In this document: in pieces, positions 1 to 9,298 of the stretch
Layout of the letters: the number at the start of each line of letters is the position of its first letter
Position numbering within the stretch: the first letter of the stretch is position 1
From: Streptomyces sp. 135
GTDB lineage: Bacteria > Actinomycetota > Actinomycetes > Streptomycetales > Streptomycetaceae
NCBI RefSeq assembly: GCF_020026305.1
Contig: NZ_CP075691.1
Location: 620,001-684,000 of the forward strand
DNA length: 64,000 nt
Reading direction: 5' to 3'
Program-made: the position numbers and the translations under genes
The notes under the pieces: model-generated
What the model was told of the DNA's origin: nothing
Databases searched by the model: none
The model's input: only the letters and a program-made list of their open reading frames with translations

Positions 1-45
1 GATCTCGTCATGGACGGACTGCGGGCCGGCGCTCCCGGGCGCTGA
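1..45 (+). CDS. 3' end of an upstream gene (possible TetR-family regulator)
   Basis: An open frame enters from the left edge and ends at a TGA at 43-45. Only 14 residues are visible, including LVMDGLRAG. This resembles the C-terminal helix of many TetR-family regulators, but it is too short to assign. The next 170 bases hold no gene and presumably carry the promoter of the DJ-1 family gene. Confidence 0.4.
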   Translation, partial: DLVMDGLRAGAPGR

Positions 46-219
46 GCCCCCCCAGCCCCCAGGAGGCGTATTCCGCGCCGTCCCATCGGATTTCCGATGC
101 CTCCCATTGGTTTCCGCATTGGATAGTTATGTCCGATCGATCTACCTTCGAGATGTCGCCGTACTGACGATCTGAACACAGAACGTCAGACTCTCGGACT
201 CTCGGAGTGAGACCACACC

Positions 220-915
220 ATGTCGAAGATCCTTTTCGTTGTCACCGGCGCCGACCACTGGACACTGGCCGACGGCAGCCGCCACCCGACCGGCTTCTGG
301 GCCGAGGAGGCCGTGGCCCCCTACGAGGCCTTCAAGGCCGCCGGGCACGAGGTAGTCGTCGCCACCCCGGGCGGCGTGGTTCCCACCGTCGACCGCGGCT
401 CCCTCGCCCCCGAGGCCAACGGCGGCCAGGAGGGTGCCGACAAGGTCGCCGCCTCGCTCGCCGCCTTCACCGAGCTCCAGGGCCCGACCGAGCTGGCGGA
501 GGTGGACCTCGCCGACTACGCCGCCGTCTTCTACCCCGGCGGCCACGGCCCCATGGAAGACCTCGCCGTCAACGCCGACTCCGGCAGGCTCCTCGCCCTC
601 GCCCTGGAGATCGGCATGCCGCTCGGCGTGGTCTGCCACGCCCCGGCCGCCCTGCTCGCCGCCACGAAGGACGACGGCTCGAACGCCTTCGCCGGGTACC
701 GCCTGACCGGCTTCACCAACGCCGAGGAGACCCAGGCGGGCTTCGCCGAGCGGGCCAAGTGGCTGCTCCAGGACCGTCTCGTCGAGGTCGGCGCCGACTT
801 CCAGGAGGGCGAGCCCTGGGCCCCGAAGGTGGTCGTCGACCGCAACCTCGTCACGGGCCAGAACCCCGCCTCCTCCGCGCCGCTCGCCGCCGAGCTGCTG
901 AAGAAGCTGGCCTGA
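220..915 (+). CDS. DJ-1/PfpI family protein (Hsp31-like class I glutamine amidotransferase fold)
   Basis: This 231-residue protein has the DJ-1/PfpI fold. The nucleophile elbow reads GVVCHAP, with Cys139 followed by His140, and an acidic pair sits at residues 29-30 in TGFWAEE. FYPGGHGP near residue 105 is typical of Hsp31/YDR533C-like members, which act as glyoxalase III or stress chaperones. The activity here cannot be told from sequence. A TetR gene starts 3 bases downstream and an aldehyde dehydrogenase follows, which suggests one operon for reactive-carbonyl detoxification under TetR control. That operon role is an inference. Confidence 0.88.
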   Translation: MSKILFVVTGADHWTLADGSRHPTGFWAEEAVAPYEAFKAAGHEVVVATPGGVVPTVDRGSLAPEANGGQEGADKVAASLAAFTELQGPTELAEVDLADYAAVFYPGGHGPMEDLAVNADSGRLLALALEIGMPLGVVCHAPAALLAATKDDGSNAFAGYRLTGFTNAEETQAGFAERAKWLLQDRLVEVGADFQEGEPWAPKVVVDRNLVTGQNPASSAPLAAELLKKLA

Positions 916-918
916 GCC

Positions 919-1527
919 ATGGGCTCCGACCGGCTCGACGAGGTCCTCGACGCCGCCTACGCCTGCCTCACGCGGTACGGCGCCCGGCGCACCACGATGG
1001 ACGACATCGCCTCCGCCATGGGCGTGTCCCGGTCAGCCGTCTACCAGTACGTGCGCAACAAGGACGACGCCTTCCGCCGGCTCGCCGGACGACTCCACGA
1101 GGAGGCGCTCCGGCGGGCCCGGGCGGCGGCCGCGTCCGACGCCCCTTACGACGAGCGGCTGCACGGCGTACTGGCCGCCAAGCTCGACCTGGTGCTCCAG
1201 CTGGCCGGCGACTCCCCACACGCCACCGAGCTGCTCGACGGCAAGGCCCGGCTGTTCGGCGAGATCTGTACGGCGTTCACCACCGACCTGCGTGATCTCC
1301 TGACCGCACTGTTCACCGAAGCGGGAACGGCCGAGGGCGTCGAGCCGCGTGAGGCCGCCGACATCTGTGTGGCGATGGTCATCGGCCTGGAGTCGATGCC
1401 CGGTGCCCGGGACCTGCTGGCCCCGGCGACCGCCACGCTCGCGACCGGCCTGCTCGGCGTCCCGAGCGCTCCCCGCGCTTCCCGCACTCCTCCCCCCACT
1501 CCCAGCAACCCCCGAGGAACCCCCTGA
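919..1527 (+). CDS. TetR/AcrR family transcriptional regulator
   Basis: This 202-residue protein has an N-terminal TetR helix-turn-helix (TMDDIASAMGVSRSAVYQYV, about residues 27-46) followed by a helical ligand-binding region. The C-terminal 20 residues are low complexity, rich in Pro, Ser and Thr. It begins 3 bases after the DJ-1 gene, and its stop overlaps the start of the aldehyde dehydrogenase (TGATG). The three genes are therefore probably co-transcribed, with this protein as the local repressor. The ligand is unknown. Confidence 0.9.
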   Translation: MGSDRLDEVLDAAYACLTRYGARRTTMDDIASAMGVSRSAVYQYVRNKDDAFRRLAGRLHEEALRRARAAAASDAPYDERLHGVLAAKLDLVLQLAGDSPHATELLDGKARLFGEICTAFTTDLRDLLTALFTEAGTAEGVEPREAADICVAMVIGLESMPGARDLLAPATATLATGLLGVPSAPRASRTPPPTPSNPRGTP

Positions 1528-2861
1528 TGACCACCGCCGTCACCCCCACCGAAGACACCGCGGCCCTCGTGGCCCGGCTGCGCGCCACCTTCGCCACCGG
1601 CCGCACCCGGCCGCTCGCCTGGCGCATGGAGCAGCTGACCCGGCTGCGGGCGCTGTTCACGGAGAACCGCGAGGCCATCGCCGACGCGCTCCACAGCGAC
1701 CTGCGCAAGCCGCGCCCCGAGGCGTACGCCGCCGAGGTCGACTTCCCCGTGCGCGAGGTCGACCACACGCTGGCCCATCTGGAGCGGTGGCTCACCCCGA
1801 CGCCGCTCGACCGGGAAGCCCTCGCCGGCCTTCCGGAAGGATCCACGGCCGGTACGCAGTACGAGCCGCTGGGCACCGTCCTGGTCATCGCGCCCTGGAA
1901 CTACCCGGTGCAGCTCTCCATGGTCCCCGTGGCGGGCGCGCTCGCCGCGGGCAACGCCGTCGTCCTCAAGCCGAGCGAGCTGGCCCCCGCCACCTCCGCG
2001 CTGATGGCCCGCCTCGTGCCGCGCTACCTGGACCCCGAGGCGGTCGCCGTCGTCGAGGGCGCCGTGCCGGAGACCACGGAGCTGCTCGCCCAGCGCTTCG
2101 ACCACATCTTCTACACCGGCAACGGCACGGTCGGCCGCATCGTGATGCGGGCCGCCGCCGAGCACCTGACTCCCGTCACGCTCGAACTGGGCGGCAAGTC
2201 GCCGGTGTTCGTGGACCGGGACGCCGATGTCGCCACGGTCGCCAAGCGCCTGGCCGACGCCAAGTTCCGCAACGCCGGACAGACCTGTGTCGCGCCGGAC
2301 TACGTCCTGACCGACCCGGCCACCGCCCGCGCCCTCGCGGCCGCCCTCGCCGAAGCCGTGGAGGGCATGTTCGGCGCGGACCCCCAGCGCGGCGAGGGTT
2401 ACGGCCGCATGGTGAACCAGCGGCACTTCGACCGCGTCGCGGCGCTGCTCGACTCCGGGACGGTGGCGTTCGGCGGACGGACGGACCGCGACGACGTGTA
2501 CATCGCGCCGACCGTCCTGACCGGTGTGACGGGGGACGACCCGGTCATGCGGGAGGAGATCTTCGGCCCCGTCCTGCCCATCGTGGAGGTGGCGGACCTG
2601 GACGAGGCCATCGCCTTCATCAACGACCGCGACAAGCCGCTGGCCCTCTACGGCTTCACGGAGAACGAGACCACCCGGCGGCGCCTCGCCGCCGAGACCT
2701 CGTCCGGCGGGCTCGGCTTCGGGCTGCCGATGGCCCACCTGCGCGTGCCCGACCTGCCCTTCGGCGGCGTCGGCGAGAGCGGCATGGGCAGCTACCACGG
2801 CCCGCACTCCATCGCCACGTTCAGCCACCGCCGCGCCCGTCTCGACGTCCCCCTGGCCTAG
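1527..2861 (+). CDS. Aldehyde dehydrogenase family protein
   Basis: This 444-residue NAD(P)-dependent aldehyde dehydrogenase has all the expected landmarks. They are the cofactor-site WNYP with Asn125, the general base Glu220 in LELGGKSP, and the nucleophile Cys254 in NAGQTC. The short class-3-like length, without a long N-terminal extension, resembles fatty or aromatic aldehyde dehydrogenases. The ATG overlaps the stop of the TetR gene, so translation is probably coupled. Its TAG lies in a CTAG that also supplies the stop codon of the convergent dipeptidase gene. Confidence 0.93.
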   Translation: MTTAVTPTEDTAALVARLRATFATGRTRPLAWRMEQLTRLRALFTENREAIADALHSDLRKPRPEAYAAEVDFPVREVDHTLAHLERWLTPTPLDREALAGLPEGSTAGTQYEPLGTVLVIAPWNYPVQLSMVPVAGALAAGNAVVLKPSELAPATSALMARLVPRYLDPEAVAVVEGAVPETTELLAQRFDHIFYTGNGTVGRIVMRAAAEHLTPVTLELGGKSPVFVDRDADVATVAKRLADAKFRNAGQTCVAPDYVLTDPATARALAAALAEAVEGMFGADPQRGEGYGRMVNQRHFDRVAALLDSGTVAFGGRTDRDDVYIAPTVLTGVTGDDPVMREEIFGPVLPIVEVADLDEAIAFINDRDKPLALYGFTENETTRRRLAAETSSGGLGFGLPMAHLRVPDLPFGGVGESGMGSYHGPHSIATFSHRRARLDVPLA

Positions 2862-3541
2862 GAGGAGACGCCCCGGCCGCCGTTGCGCGCCGCGAAGGTC
2901 GCAGGGCCGTAGCGGGCGGCGGGCGTGCTGGTCTGGTGGGCCCAGTAGCGGTCGCCGTAGGACCAGTGCCACCACTCGGTGGGGTAGTTGACCAGGCCCG
3001 CCGTGACCAGGGCCGCGCTCAGCGTGCGGCGGTTGCGGCGGGCCGCCGCGGAGATGCGGTCGGTGTCGGTGTAGCAGGCGCCGTCGCTCTCCTCGGGGCT
3101 GGCGTTCACCGGTGTGCCGAGGTCGAGTTCGTCCCCTGCCGTGGTGCACAGCGTGACGTCGACGGCGGCGCCCGCGACGTGCGGTCCCACTTCGGGCGGC
3201 GAGAGGGAACGGCTCGTCTGGCGGCGAAGGTGGTCGGCCGACCACTCGGGGTGCGCGCGTCTGAGCTCGGCGGCGTACTCCTCGAAGTACCTGATCTGCA
3301 GGTCGAGCGGGCGGTAGCCCTCGGTGACCAGCAGCCGCAGCCCCTCGGGCAGCAGCCGGGCGGCGCGGGCCAGGCGCCAGACGACGCCCTCGCGCAGCTG
3401 GGCGTAGGCCCCCGCCGGGTCGGCGAGACGGTCGTCGACGTCGACGAAGGGGAGATGGCGCAGGTCGACCAAGGCCTCACCGCATTCGTGGACCGGGATG
3501 TCGACGATCCGTGGATCGTTCATGAGGATGATCGGCGGCAT
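2858..3541 (-). CDS. M15 family D-alanyl-D-alanine dipeptidase (VanX/DdpX-like)
   Basis: The predicted 227-residue enzyme carries the VanX zinc signature. His121 and Asp128 lie in GPHVAGAAVD, and Glu189 and His192 lie in EWWHWSYGDRYW. Family members hydrolyse D-Ala-D-Ala, either in vancomycin-type resistance or for peptidoglycan dipeptide use. No vanH or vanA homologue lies nearby, so a housekeeping or recycling role is more likely than resistance. The start at 3541 was chosen for a GAAGGGG ribosome site just upstream; a longer frame to 4186 would overlap the next gene. It is convergent with the aldehyde dehydrogenase and shares its CTAG stop. Confidence 0.85.
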   Translation of the reverse strand: MPPIILMNDPRIVDIPVHECGEALVDLRHLPFVDVDDRLADPAGAYAQLREGVVWRLARAARLLPEGLRLLVTEGYRPLDLQIRYFEEYAAELRRAHPEWSADHLRRQTSRSLSPPEVGPHVAGAAVDVTLCTTAGDELDLGTPVNASPEESDGACYTDTDRISAAARRNRRTLSAALVTAGLVNYPTEWWHWSYGDRYWAHQTSTPAARYGPATFAARNGGRGVSS

Positions 3542-3837
3542 GCTCGGCCCCTTCGTGCCAGGAGTGACGGGCACAGCGCCGGGGCGGGCTCCCACCCGCC
3601 CCCGGACTCCCCCTTGTGCAGTGGCCCCATGTCGTTCCCCGTGGCTCCACGCGGCAACGGCCCACACGGCCGACTGTCGCGGTCGTATGGGCCGTGCGAG
3701 GCAACAGTGGCCTTTCCCCCGTTGGGTCCCCCGTTGCTGCCGGCCCCTTGGTGCCGCCGACAGGTAGAGCATGGCGCGGGGCGCTGCAAGTTCTCTGCAA
3801 AACCGCGACAAGTGTTCCGCAGCCACGGTGGCGGGCG
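3542..3837. other. Non-coding gap between dipeptidase and SARP regulator
   Basis: No convincing gene lies here. The leftward dipeptidase promoter should lie in the part nearest 3541. The downstream end of the SARP regulator at 3838 would also need a terminator, but none is obvious by eye. Long open frames through this stretch on both strands are GC-rich shadows. Confidence 0.5.
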
Positions 3838-6800
3838 TCAGATGCCCGGTTCGTCCCGCTCCCGTGCCTCGTACGCGGTGAAGACCTCCCGTGCCTCGGC
3901 GCGCAGCGCGAGGGCCTGTTCCCGGTCGCCCGCGGCCTCGCGCGCCGCGGCGAGGTCGCGCAGGGTGCGGGCGCGGGGCAGCGGCAGTTCGAGGGCGGCC
4001 CAGAAGGCGGCTGCCGCGGTCAGGTGCTTCTCGGCGGTGCCGGGGCGGCCCACGGCCAGTTCGCACTCGCCGAGGGTGCGCAAGGCGAGGGCCTCGCCGA
4101 AGCGGTCGTGGTGGGAGCGGCAGGTGTCGAGGACGTCCCGCAGATCGGCCGCCGCCTCCTCGCAACGGCCCAGCCGGAAGCGGCACTTGGCGCGCGCCTG
4201 CACCGCGTACGCCGACATGAGCGGGTCGCCGATGACGCGCAGCAGACCCACCGCTTCGTCCGCGAGCCTCTCCGCCTCCTCGTACGCCCCGAGAGCGCGG
4301 TGCACGAGGCTGAGGGAGCGCACCGTGAGGGCTTCGCCGCGGCGGCTGCCGAGCCTGCGGTAGGCGCGCAGGGATTCGTCGAGGAGGTCGAACGCCTCCC
4401 GGTGCTCGCCCAGTTCGAGGTGGACGGTGCCCGCGAAGCGGCAGGAGAGCCCGAGCCCCGGGTCGTCGTGGAGCCCACGGAAGCCTTCGACCGCCTGGAT
4501 GAGCACGTCGAGCGCGGCGCGCAGGCGGCCCGCTTCGCGCAGGGCGCTGCCGAGTCCGGCGAGGGCGGCGGCCCGGCCGCGCGCGTCACCGAGCTCGGCG
4601 CAGAGCCCGGCCGCCTGGCGGAAGTATTCCTGCGACTCGGCGAACCGGTCCTGTTCGTAGCGGAGTTGACCGAGGCCGATGAGCAGCAGGGCCTCGCCGG
4701 AGTGGTCCTCGGCGCGGCGGGCGGCGGCCAGGGCGGCGTCATGGCTGCGCCACCAGGCCTCGAAGCGGTTGCCGACGGCGTACGCGGACGAGCACAGGGC
4801 GGCCGCGGCCTCGCAGGCCAGGGTGTGCAGGTCGTAGGCGGCGGCCCGCTCGACGGCGGCGGCGAACGCGTCGGCCTCGGCCTCGAACCAGGCGGAGGGG
4901 TCGGCGAGCGCCCGCCGGGTGGCCTCGGGCCCGACGGGCCTCACGAGCCGGCGCATGGCGTCGGAAGCCGCGCTGACCGGGCCGCCCGAGTCCAGGAAGC
5001 CGCGGTGCAGTTCGACCGCGCCGGACGGCGTGGCGGACGCGACGCGGCCGGTGAGCCAGAGCCCGGCGCCGAGGGCCCTGCCGACGGCGGCGGAACGCTC
5101 GGCGGGGCTGTCCTCGGCCTCGGCGCGTTCGGCCGCGTACACCTGGACGAGGTCGTGCGGTCGGTACCGGGGCTGTCCGGCACGGTCGACGACGGTGCAG
5201 TGCAGGAGTTGGGCGTCGATCAGCTGCTCCACGACGCGTTCGGCCTCGGTCTCGCTCACGTCGAGCAGGGCCGCGACCACCCAGGAGGCGACGTCGGGCG
5301 CGGCGAGCAGGCCGAGGCGGCGCAGGGCGGTGCGGGCGGGGGCGTCCAGGGCCTGGTAGCTCAGGCTGAGTCCGGCGCGGACCTCCAGGTCGCCGACGGC
5401 GAGTTCGTCCAGGCGGTGGCGTTCGTCGGCGAGCCGTTCGGCGAGTGTGCGTGCCGTCCAGTGCCTGCGCGTCGCGAGGCGGGCCCCGGCGATGCGCAGC
5501 GCCAGCGGGAGCCCGCCGCACAGCTCGACGATGCGGCGGACGGCGTCCGGCTCGTCGCGTACGCGCCGCTCACCGGCGACCCGGGCGAGCAGGTCGGCGC
5601 CGCGCTCCGTGTCGAGCACGTCGAGGTCGGTGCGGTGCGTGCAGGGCAGGGCGGCGAGGCGGGGGCGCGCGGTGATCAGCACACCGCAGGTGGCGCTGCC
5701 GGGCAGCAGCGGGCGGACCTGCGACTCGCTGCCCGCGTCGTCGAGCACGAGCAGGACCCGGCGCCCCGCCACCAGGCTGCGGAAGAGGTCCCTGCGCTCG
5801 GCGTCGCCCTCGGGCGGGTCGGCGCCGAGGGCGCGCAGCAGGCGGCCGAGGACCTCACCGGGGGCCACGGGGTCGGTGGCGCCGCGCAGTTCGGCGTAGA
5901 GCTGCCCGTCGGGGTAGGCGTCGGCGACCCGGTGCGCGGCGGTGACGCCGAGGACGGACTTGCCGACGCCGCCGGGTCCCGTCACGGCGACGACGGGCAT
6001 GGCCTCGCGCGCCCCCGTACCCGCCCCCGTACCTGTATCGGTCAGAGCGGCCCTGATCTCGCTCAGCTGCGCCTCGCGTCCGGTGAAGTCGCCGATGGCG
6101 GGCGGCAGGAGGGCGGGGGCGGGCGAGGCAAGCGCCGGGCCGACGTCGTGGGCGCGCGGGCGTTCACCGGCGGCCGCTGGCGCGTCACCGGCGGCCGGCG
6201 CGCTCCGGGGGGTGGGCAGCAGCTCCTCGTCGCCCCGCAGGATCGCCTCGTGCATGGCCCGCAGCCCCGGGCCGGGGTCGATGCCCAGCTCCTCGGCGAG
6301 TACGTCGCGGCCCTCCGCGTAGACCGCGAGGGCGTCGGCCTGGCGGCCCAACCGGTAGAGGGCGAGCATCAGTTGACCGCGCAGGCGCTCTCGCGTGGGG
6401 TGGGTGGCGACGAGGGCGGTGAGTTCGGCGACCAGTTCCGTCTCGCGGCCCGCCTGGGCGAGGTCGGCGGCGATCCGCTCCTCAAGGGCCGCCTGCCGGG
6501 CCTCCTCCAGCTGGTCGGCCATGGCCCGCAAGGTCTCGCCGATCCCGCCGAGCGCGGGGCCGCGCCACAGAGCGAGGGCCTCGCTCAGGAGCCGGGCGGC
6601 ACCAGCGTGATCGCCCGCGGCCGCCGCCTGCCGGCCCTGCGCCGTGAGCCGCTCGAACGCGGCACGGTCGACGACGTCGGCGTCCGCGTGGATCAGATAG
6701 CCGGGCGGCTGTGTCTCGATGACGTCGGGTGACAGCGCGCGACGCAACGCCGACACGTACGACTGGATCAGGGACCGGGCCGTGTCGGGCGGTCTGTCGC

Positions 6801-6975
6801 CCCAGATCGCGTCGATCAGGGCGTCGGCGGAGACCACCCGGCCGGGTTCCAGGAGCAGCGCCGCGAGCAGCGCCCGGGGCTTGGGGCCGCCGAGGGCCAG
6901 GCGTCTGCCCTCGCGCCACGCCTCGACCGGTCCGAGCAAGCGGAAGTGCATGTCCGTGTCCACGCCCGTCTCCAT
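3838..6975 (-). CDS. AfsR/SARP-family regulator with BTAD, NB-ARC ATPase and TPR region
   Basis: This 1045-residue protein has the AfsR architecture. An OmpR-like DNA-binding domain begins at MHFRLLGPVEAW, with PKPRALLAALLL following. A bacterial transcriptional activation domain extends to about residue 250. The NB-ARC P-loop GPGGVGKS lies near residue 330, with LLVLDDAGS as Walker B. The C-terminal 450 residues form TPR-like helical repeats. Such proteins activate secondary-metabolite or stress genes after ATP and partner binding. No biosynthetic cluster is adjacent, so the target is unknown. The start at 6975 is uncertain: a Met eight codons further in, beginning MHFRL, is an alternative. 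Confidence 0.9.
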   Translation of the reverse strand: METGVDTDMHFRLLGPVEAWREGRRLALGGPKPRALLAALLLEPGRVVSADALIDAIWGDRPPDTARSLIQSYVSALRRALSPDVIETQPPGYLIHADADVVDRAAFERLTAQGRQAAAAGDHAGAARLLSEALALWRGPALGGIGETLRAMADQLEEARQAALEERIAADLAQAGRETELVAELTALVATHPTRERLRGQLMLALYRLGRQADALAVYAEGRDVLAEELGIDPGPGLRAMHEAILRGDEELLPTPRSAPAAGDAPAAAGERPRAHDVGPALASPAPALLPPAIGDFTGREAQLSEIRAALTDTGTGAGTGAREAMPVVAVTGPGGVGKSVLGVTAAHRVADAYPDGQLYAELRGATDPVAPGEVLGRLLRALGADPPEGDAERRDLFRSLVAGRRVLLVLDDAGSESQVRPLLPGSATCGVLITARPRLAALPCTHRTDLDVLDTERGADLLARVAGERRVRDEPDAVRRIVELCGGLPLALRIAGARLATRRHWTARTLAERLADERHRLDELAVGDLEVRAGLSLSYQALDAPARTALRRLGLLAAPDVASWVVAALLDVSETEAERVVEQLIDAQLLHCTVVDRAGQPRYRPHDLVQVYAAERAEAEDSPAERSAAVGRALGAGLWLTGRVASATPSGAVELHRGFLDSGGPVSAASDAMRRLVRPVGPEATRRALADPSAWFEAEADAFAAAVERAAAYDLHTLACEAAAALCSSAYAVGNRFEAWWRSHDAALAAARRAEDHSGEALLLIGLGQLRYEQDRFAESQEYFRQAAGLCAELGDARGRAAALAGLGSALREAGRLRAALDVLIQAVEGFRGLHDDPGLGLSCRFAGTVHLELGEHREAFDLLDESLRAYRRLGSRRGEALTVRSLSLVHRALGAYEEAERLADEAVGLLRVIGDPLMSAYAVQARAKCRFRLGRCEEAAADLRDVLDTCRSHHDRFGEALALRTLGECELAVGRPGTAEKHLTAAAAFWAALELPLPRARTLRDLAAAREAAGDREQALALRAEAREVFTAYEARERDEPGI

Positions 6976-7170
6976 GGGTCCTTGCCCCGCACCGCCCCCG
7001 CTCGCCGTTCTCTGTTCCCCGGTTCCCTTTCCCTGTCCCCTGCCCCCTGTCCCCGATCAACTGGTCATGGTACGTCCGCGCGGCTCCAACTCTCCGCTGA
7101 GCAGTGGGAATCAGCCATGCGCGCCGCATGCATGAAGCAGAGTGGAGGCCTACAGGAATGGCGGGAACCG

Positions 7171-7797
7171 ATGCGCAGCTTGTACGTCATCGCCCACCCG
7201 GAGGCGACCCACCATGTCGAGCGCGTGGTGGGCGGCTGGCACGACTCGGACCTCACGGCGGCCGGGCTGAGCGCGGCGGCCTCGATCGCCGGGGCGTTGC
7301 GGAAGCAGATCCCCGAGGGCGAGGAGGTGGAGGTGGTCTCCTCGGATCTGCGCCGTGCCCGGCGGACGGCACACGCGGCGGCCGAGCCCTTCGGCGTGCC
7401 GGTGGTCGTGGAACGCGGACTGCGCGAGAAGTCCTACGGCGAGGCGGAGGGCCGCCCGCAGGAGTGGCTGGACCGGCGGTTCGTCCCGCCGCCGGCGGCC
7501 GGGGACCGGATGGGCCACCACGAGGGCGTGGCGGGTGCGGAGACCAGGGGCGAGTGCGCGCGGCGCGTCTACGACGTCATGGAGGGGCTGCTGCGCCGCC
7601 CGTGCGCGCACCAGATCGTCGTGACGCACGGCTTCGCCCTGACGTTCGTCGTGGCGGCCTGGATCAAGATGCCGTACGAGACGGTGGGCTCGGTCAGTTT
7701 CCGGGCGCCCAGCGGGAGCATCACGGTGCTGCGCGAGGACGACTTCTTCCACAACCGGCAGGTCGTCAGCCTCGGCGACACACGTCACCTCGGCTGA
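7171..7797 (+). CDS. Histidine phosphatase (phosphoglycerate mutase-like) superfamily protein
   Basis: The 208-residue product resembles the branch-1 histidine phosphatases. It has an N-terminal strand with the nucleophile-type His, LTAAGLSAA, SSDLRRARRTA and the second His in VVTHGFAL. The usual RHG triad is altered: the text reads VIAHPEATHH, so the Arg before the His is missing. Activity may be unusual or lost. The ATG at 7171 was chosen because the family begins with this strand; longer starts at about 7117 or 7132 are possible. The substrate is unknown. Confidence 0.75.
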   Translation: MRSLYVIAHPEATHHVERVVGGWHDSDLTAAGLSAAASIAGALRKQIPEGEEVEVVSSDLRRARRTAHAAAEPFGVPVVVERGLREKSYGEAEGRPQEWLDRRFVPPPAAGDRMGHHEGVAGAETRGECARRVYDVMEGLLRRPCAHQIVVTHGFALTFVVAAWIKMPYETVGSVSFRAPSGSITVLREDDFFHNRQVVSLGDTRHLG

Positions 7798-7815
7798 CGA
7801 CCCGGGCCGGGCAGG

Positions 7816-9180
7816 TCAGGCGCCGCTCGCGTCCAGCATGTCCTCGCGCTCGACGATCTTCACGCGCTCGCGGCCCTGGGGCTCGCCGAGCGCCTTCTCC
7901 GCGGCGTCGAGGCGGTACCAGCCGTCCCACGTGGTGAAGCGGATGTTCCGCTCGGCGAGGAAGGCGTCCACGGCTTCCGGGGCGGGCGCCTCGGGAGTGA
8001 GCAGACGGCCGTTCTCGTGGTCGTCGATCAGGCTCGCGACCGTCTCGTTGGCGTCGCCCTTGGTGTGGCCGATGAGGCCCACGGGACCGCGCCGGATCCA
8101 GCCGGTGACGTACGTCGACGGCAGGTGCTCGCCGGTCTCCTGGATGACCCGGCCCGCCTGGTCGGGGACCGTGCCCGAGGCGACGTCCCAGGGCAGCTTG
8201 GGCAGTTCGTCGGAGAGGTAGCCCACGGCGCGGTAGACGGCGCCGAGGTCCCAGTCCTTGAACTCGCCGGTGCCCTTGACGTTGCCGGTGCCGTCCAGGG
8301 CGGTGCGCTCGGTGCGCAGGCCGACGACCTTGCCGTCCTCGCCGAGGATCTCGACGGGCGACTCGAAGAAGTGCAGGAACAGCTTGTGCGGCCGGTCGCC
8401 GACGTCGCGGATGGCCCAGTTCTCCAGGGTCTTGGCGACCATGTCGGCCTGCTTGTTGCCGCGCCGCGTGGCGATCGAACCGTCGTCGTAGTCGATGTCC
8501 TCGGGGTCGACGATGACCTCGATGTTCGGGGAGTGGTCCAGTTCCCGCAGCTCCATCGGGCTGAACTTCGCCTGGGCGGGGCCGCGGCGGCCGAAGACGT
8601 GGACCTCCAGCGCCTTGTTGGCCTTCAGGCCCTCGTACACGTTCGCCGGGATCTCGGTGGGCAGCAGTTCGTCGGCGGTCTTGGCGAGGATGCGGGCCAC
8701 GTCGAGCGCGACGTTGCCGACGCCGAGGACGGCGACCTTCTCCGCCTCCAGCGGCCAGGTCCGGGGCACGTCCGGGTGGCCGTCGTACCAGGAGACGAAG
8801 TCGGCGGCGCCGTGGGAACCGTCGAGGTCGATGCCGGGTATGTCCAGGGCGCGGTCGGCGGTCGCGCCGGTGGAGAAGATCACCGCGTCGTAGAAGGTCC
8901 GCAGGTCGTCCAGGCTGATGTCACCCGGGTAGTCGACGTTGCCGAAGAGGCGGATCTGGGGCTTGTCGAGCACCTGGTGCAGGGCCGTGATGATGCCCTT
9001 GATCCGCGGGTGGTCGGGGGCCACGCCGTAACGGATCAGGCCGAAGGGGGCCGGCATCCGCTCGAAGAGGTCGATCGACACACCGGGTTCGACGGCCACC
9101 GCGGACTTCAGCAGCGCGTCGGCAGCGTAGATCCCGGCCGGGCCGGCTCCGACAATGGCTACCCGCAGAGGGCGAGGCAT
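7816..9180 (-). CDS. fprA: FprA-type ferredoxin/adrenodoxin NADP reductase (FAD)
   Basis: The 454-residue flavoprotein has the adrenodoxin-reductase layout. There is an N-terminal FAD-binding GAGPAGIYAA, then FGLIRYGVAPDHPRIK, and an NADP-binding GVGNVALDVARIL about a third of the way in. A C-terminal GWIRRGPVGLIGHTKGDA completes the FAD site. It should pass electrons from NADPH to ferredoxins, for example for cytochromes P450. A DtxR/IdeR-like iron box lies about 46 bases upstream of the start, so iron-dependent repression is plausible. Mycobacterial FprA is the closest family member I recall. Confidence 0.88.
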   Translation of the reverse strand: MPRPLRVAIVGAGPAGIYAADALLKSAVAVEPGVSIDLFERMPAPFGLIRYGVAPDHPRIKGIITALHQVLDKPQIRLFGNVDYPGDISLDDLRTFYDAVIFSTGATADRALDIPGIDLDGSHGAADFVSWYDGHPDVPRTWPLEAEKVAVLGVGNVALDVARILAKTADELLPTEIPANVYEGLKANKALEVHVFGRRGPAQAKFSPMELRELDHSPNIEVIVDPEDIDYDDGSIATRRGNKQADMVAKTLENWAIRDVGDRPHKLFLHFFESPVEILGEDGKVVGLRTERTALDGTGNVKGTGEFKDWDLGAVYRAVGYLSDELPKLPWDVASGTVPDQAGRVIQETGEHLPSTYVTGWIRRGPVGLIGHTKGDANETVASLIDDHENGRLLTPEAPAPEAVDAFLAERNIRFTTWDGWYRLDAAEKALGEPQGRERVKIVEREDMLDASGA

Positions 9181-9226
9181 GTTCAGGTTCCCTTCGAGCG
9201 GTGATGGGGGTACTCGCGGGGAAGCC

Positions 9227-9245
9227 TAAACTAAGGCAAACCTAA
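9227..9245 (-). promoter_or_regulatory. Candidate DmdR/IdeR iron box upstream of the FprA-type gene
   Basis: On the minus strand the 19 bases read TTAGGTTTGCCTTAGTTTA. This matches 14 of 19 positions of the actinobacterial iron-box consensus TTAGGTTAGSCTAACCTAA. It sits 46-65 bases upstream of the start codon, a usual promoter position. Repression by an iron-loaded DmdR/IdeR protein is inferred. Confidence 0.55.
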
Positions 9246-9298
9246 GTAAGTAGCCGGGTCGAATTTATGACCCCATAAGGCGGCCTTATGAGCATCCC

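Noticed and set aside
1146..6732. Very long open frames (700-1040 codons) opposite or out of frame with the aldehyde dehydrogenase, dipeptidase and SARP genes
   Set aside because: They are GC-rich shadows, with low-complexity Arg/Gly/Ala/Pro composition and wrong third-position bias, overlapping recognisable genes.
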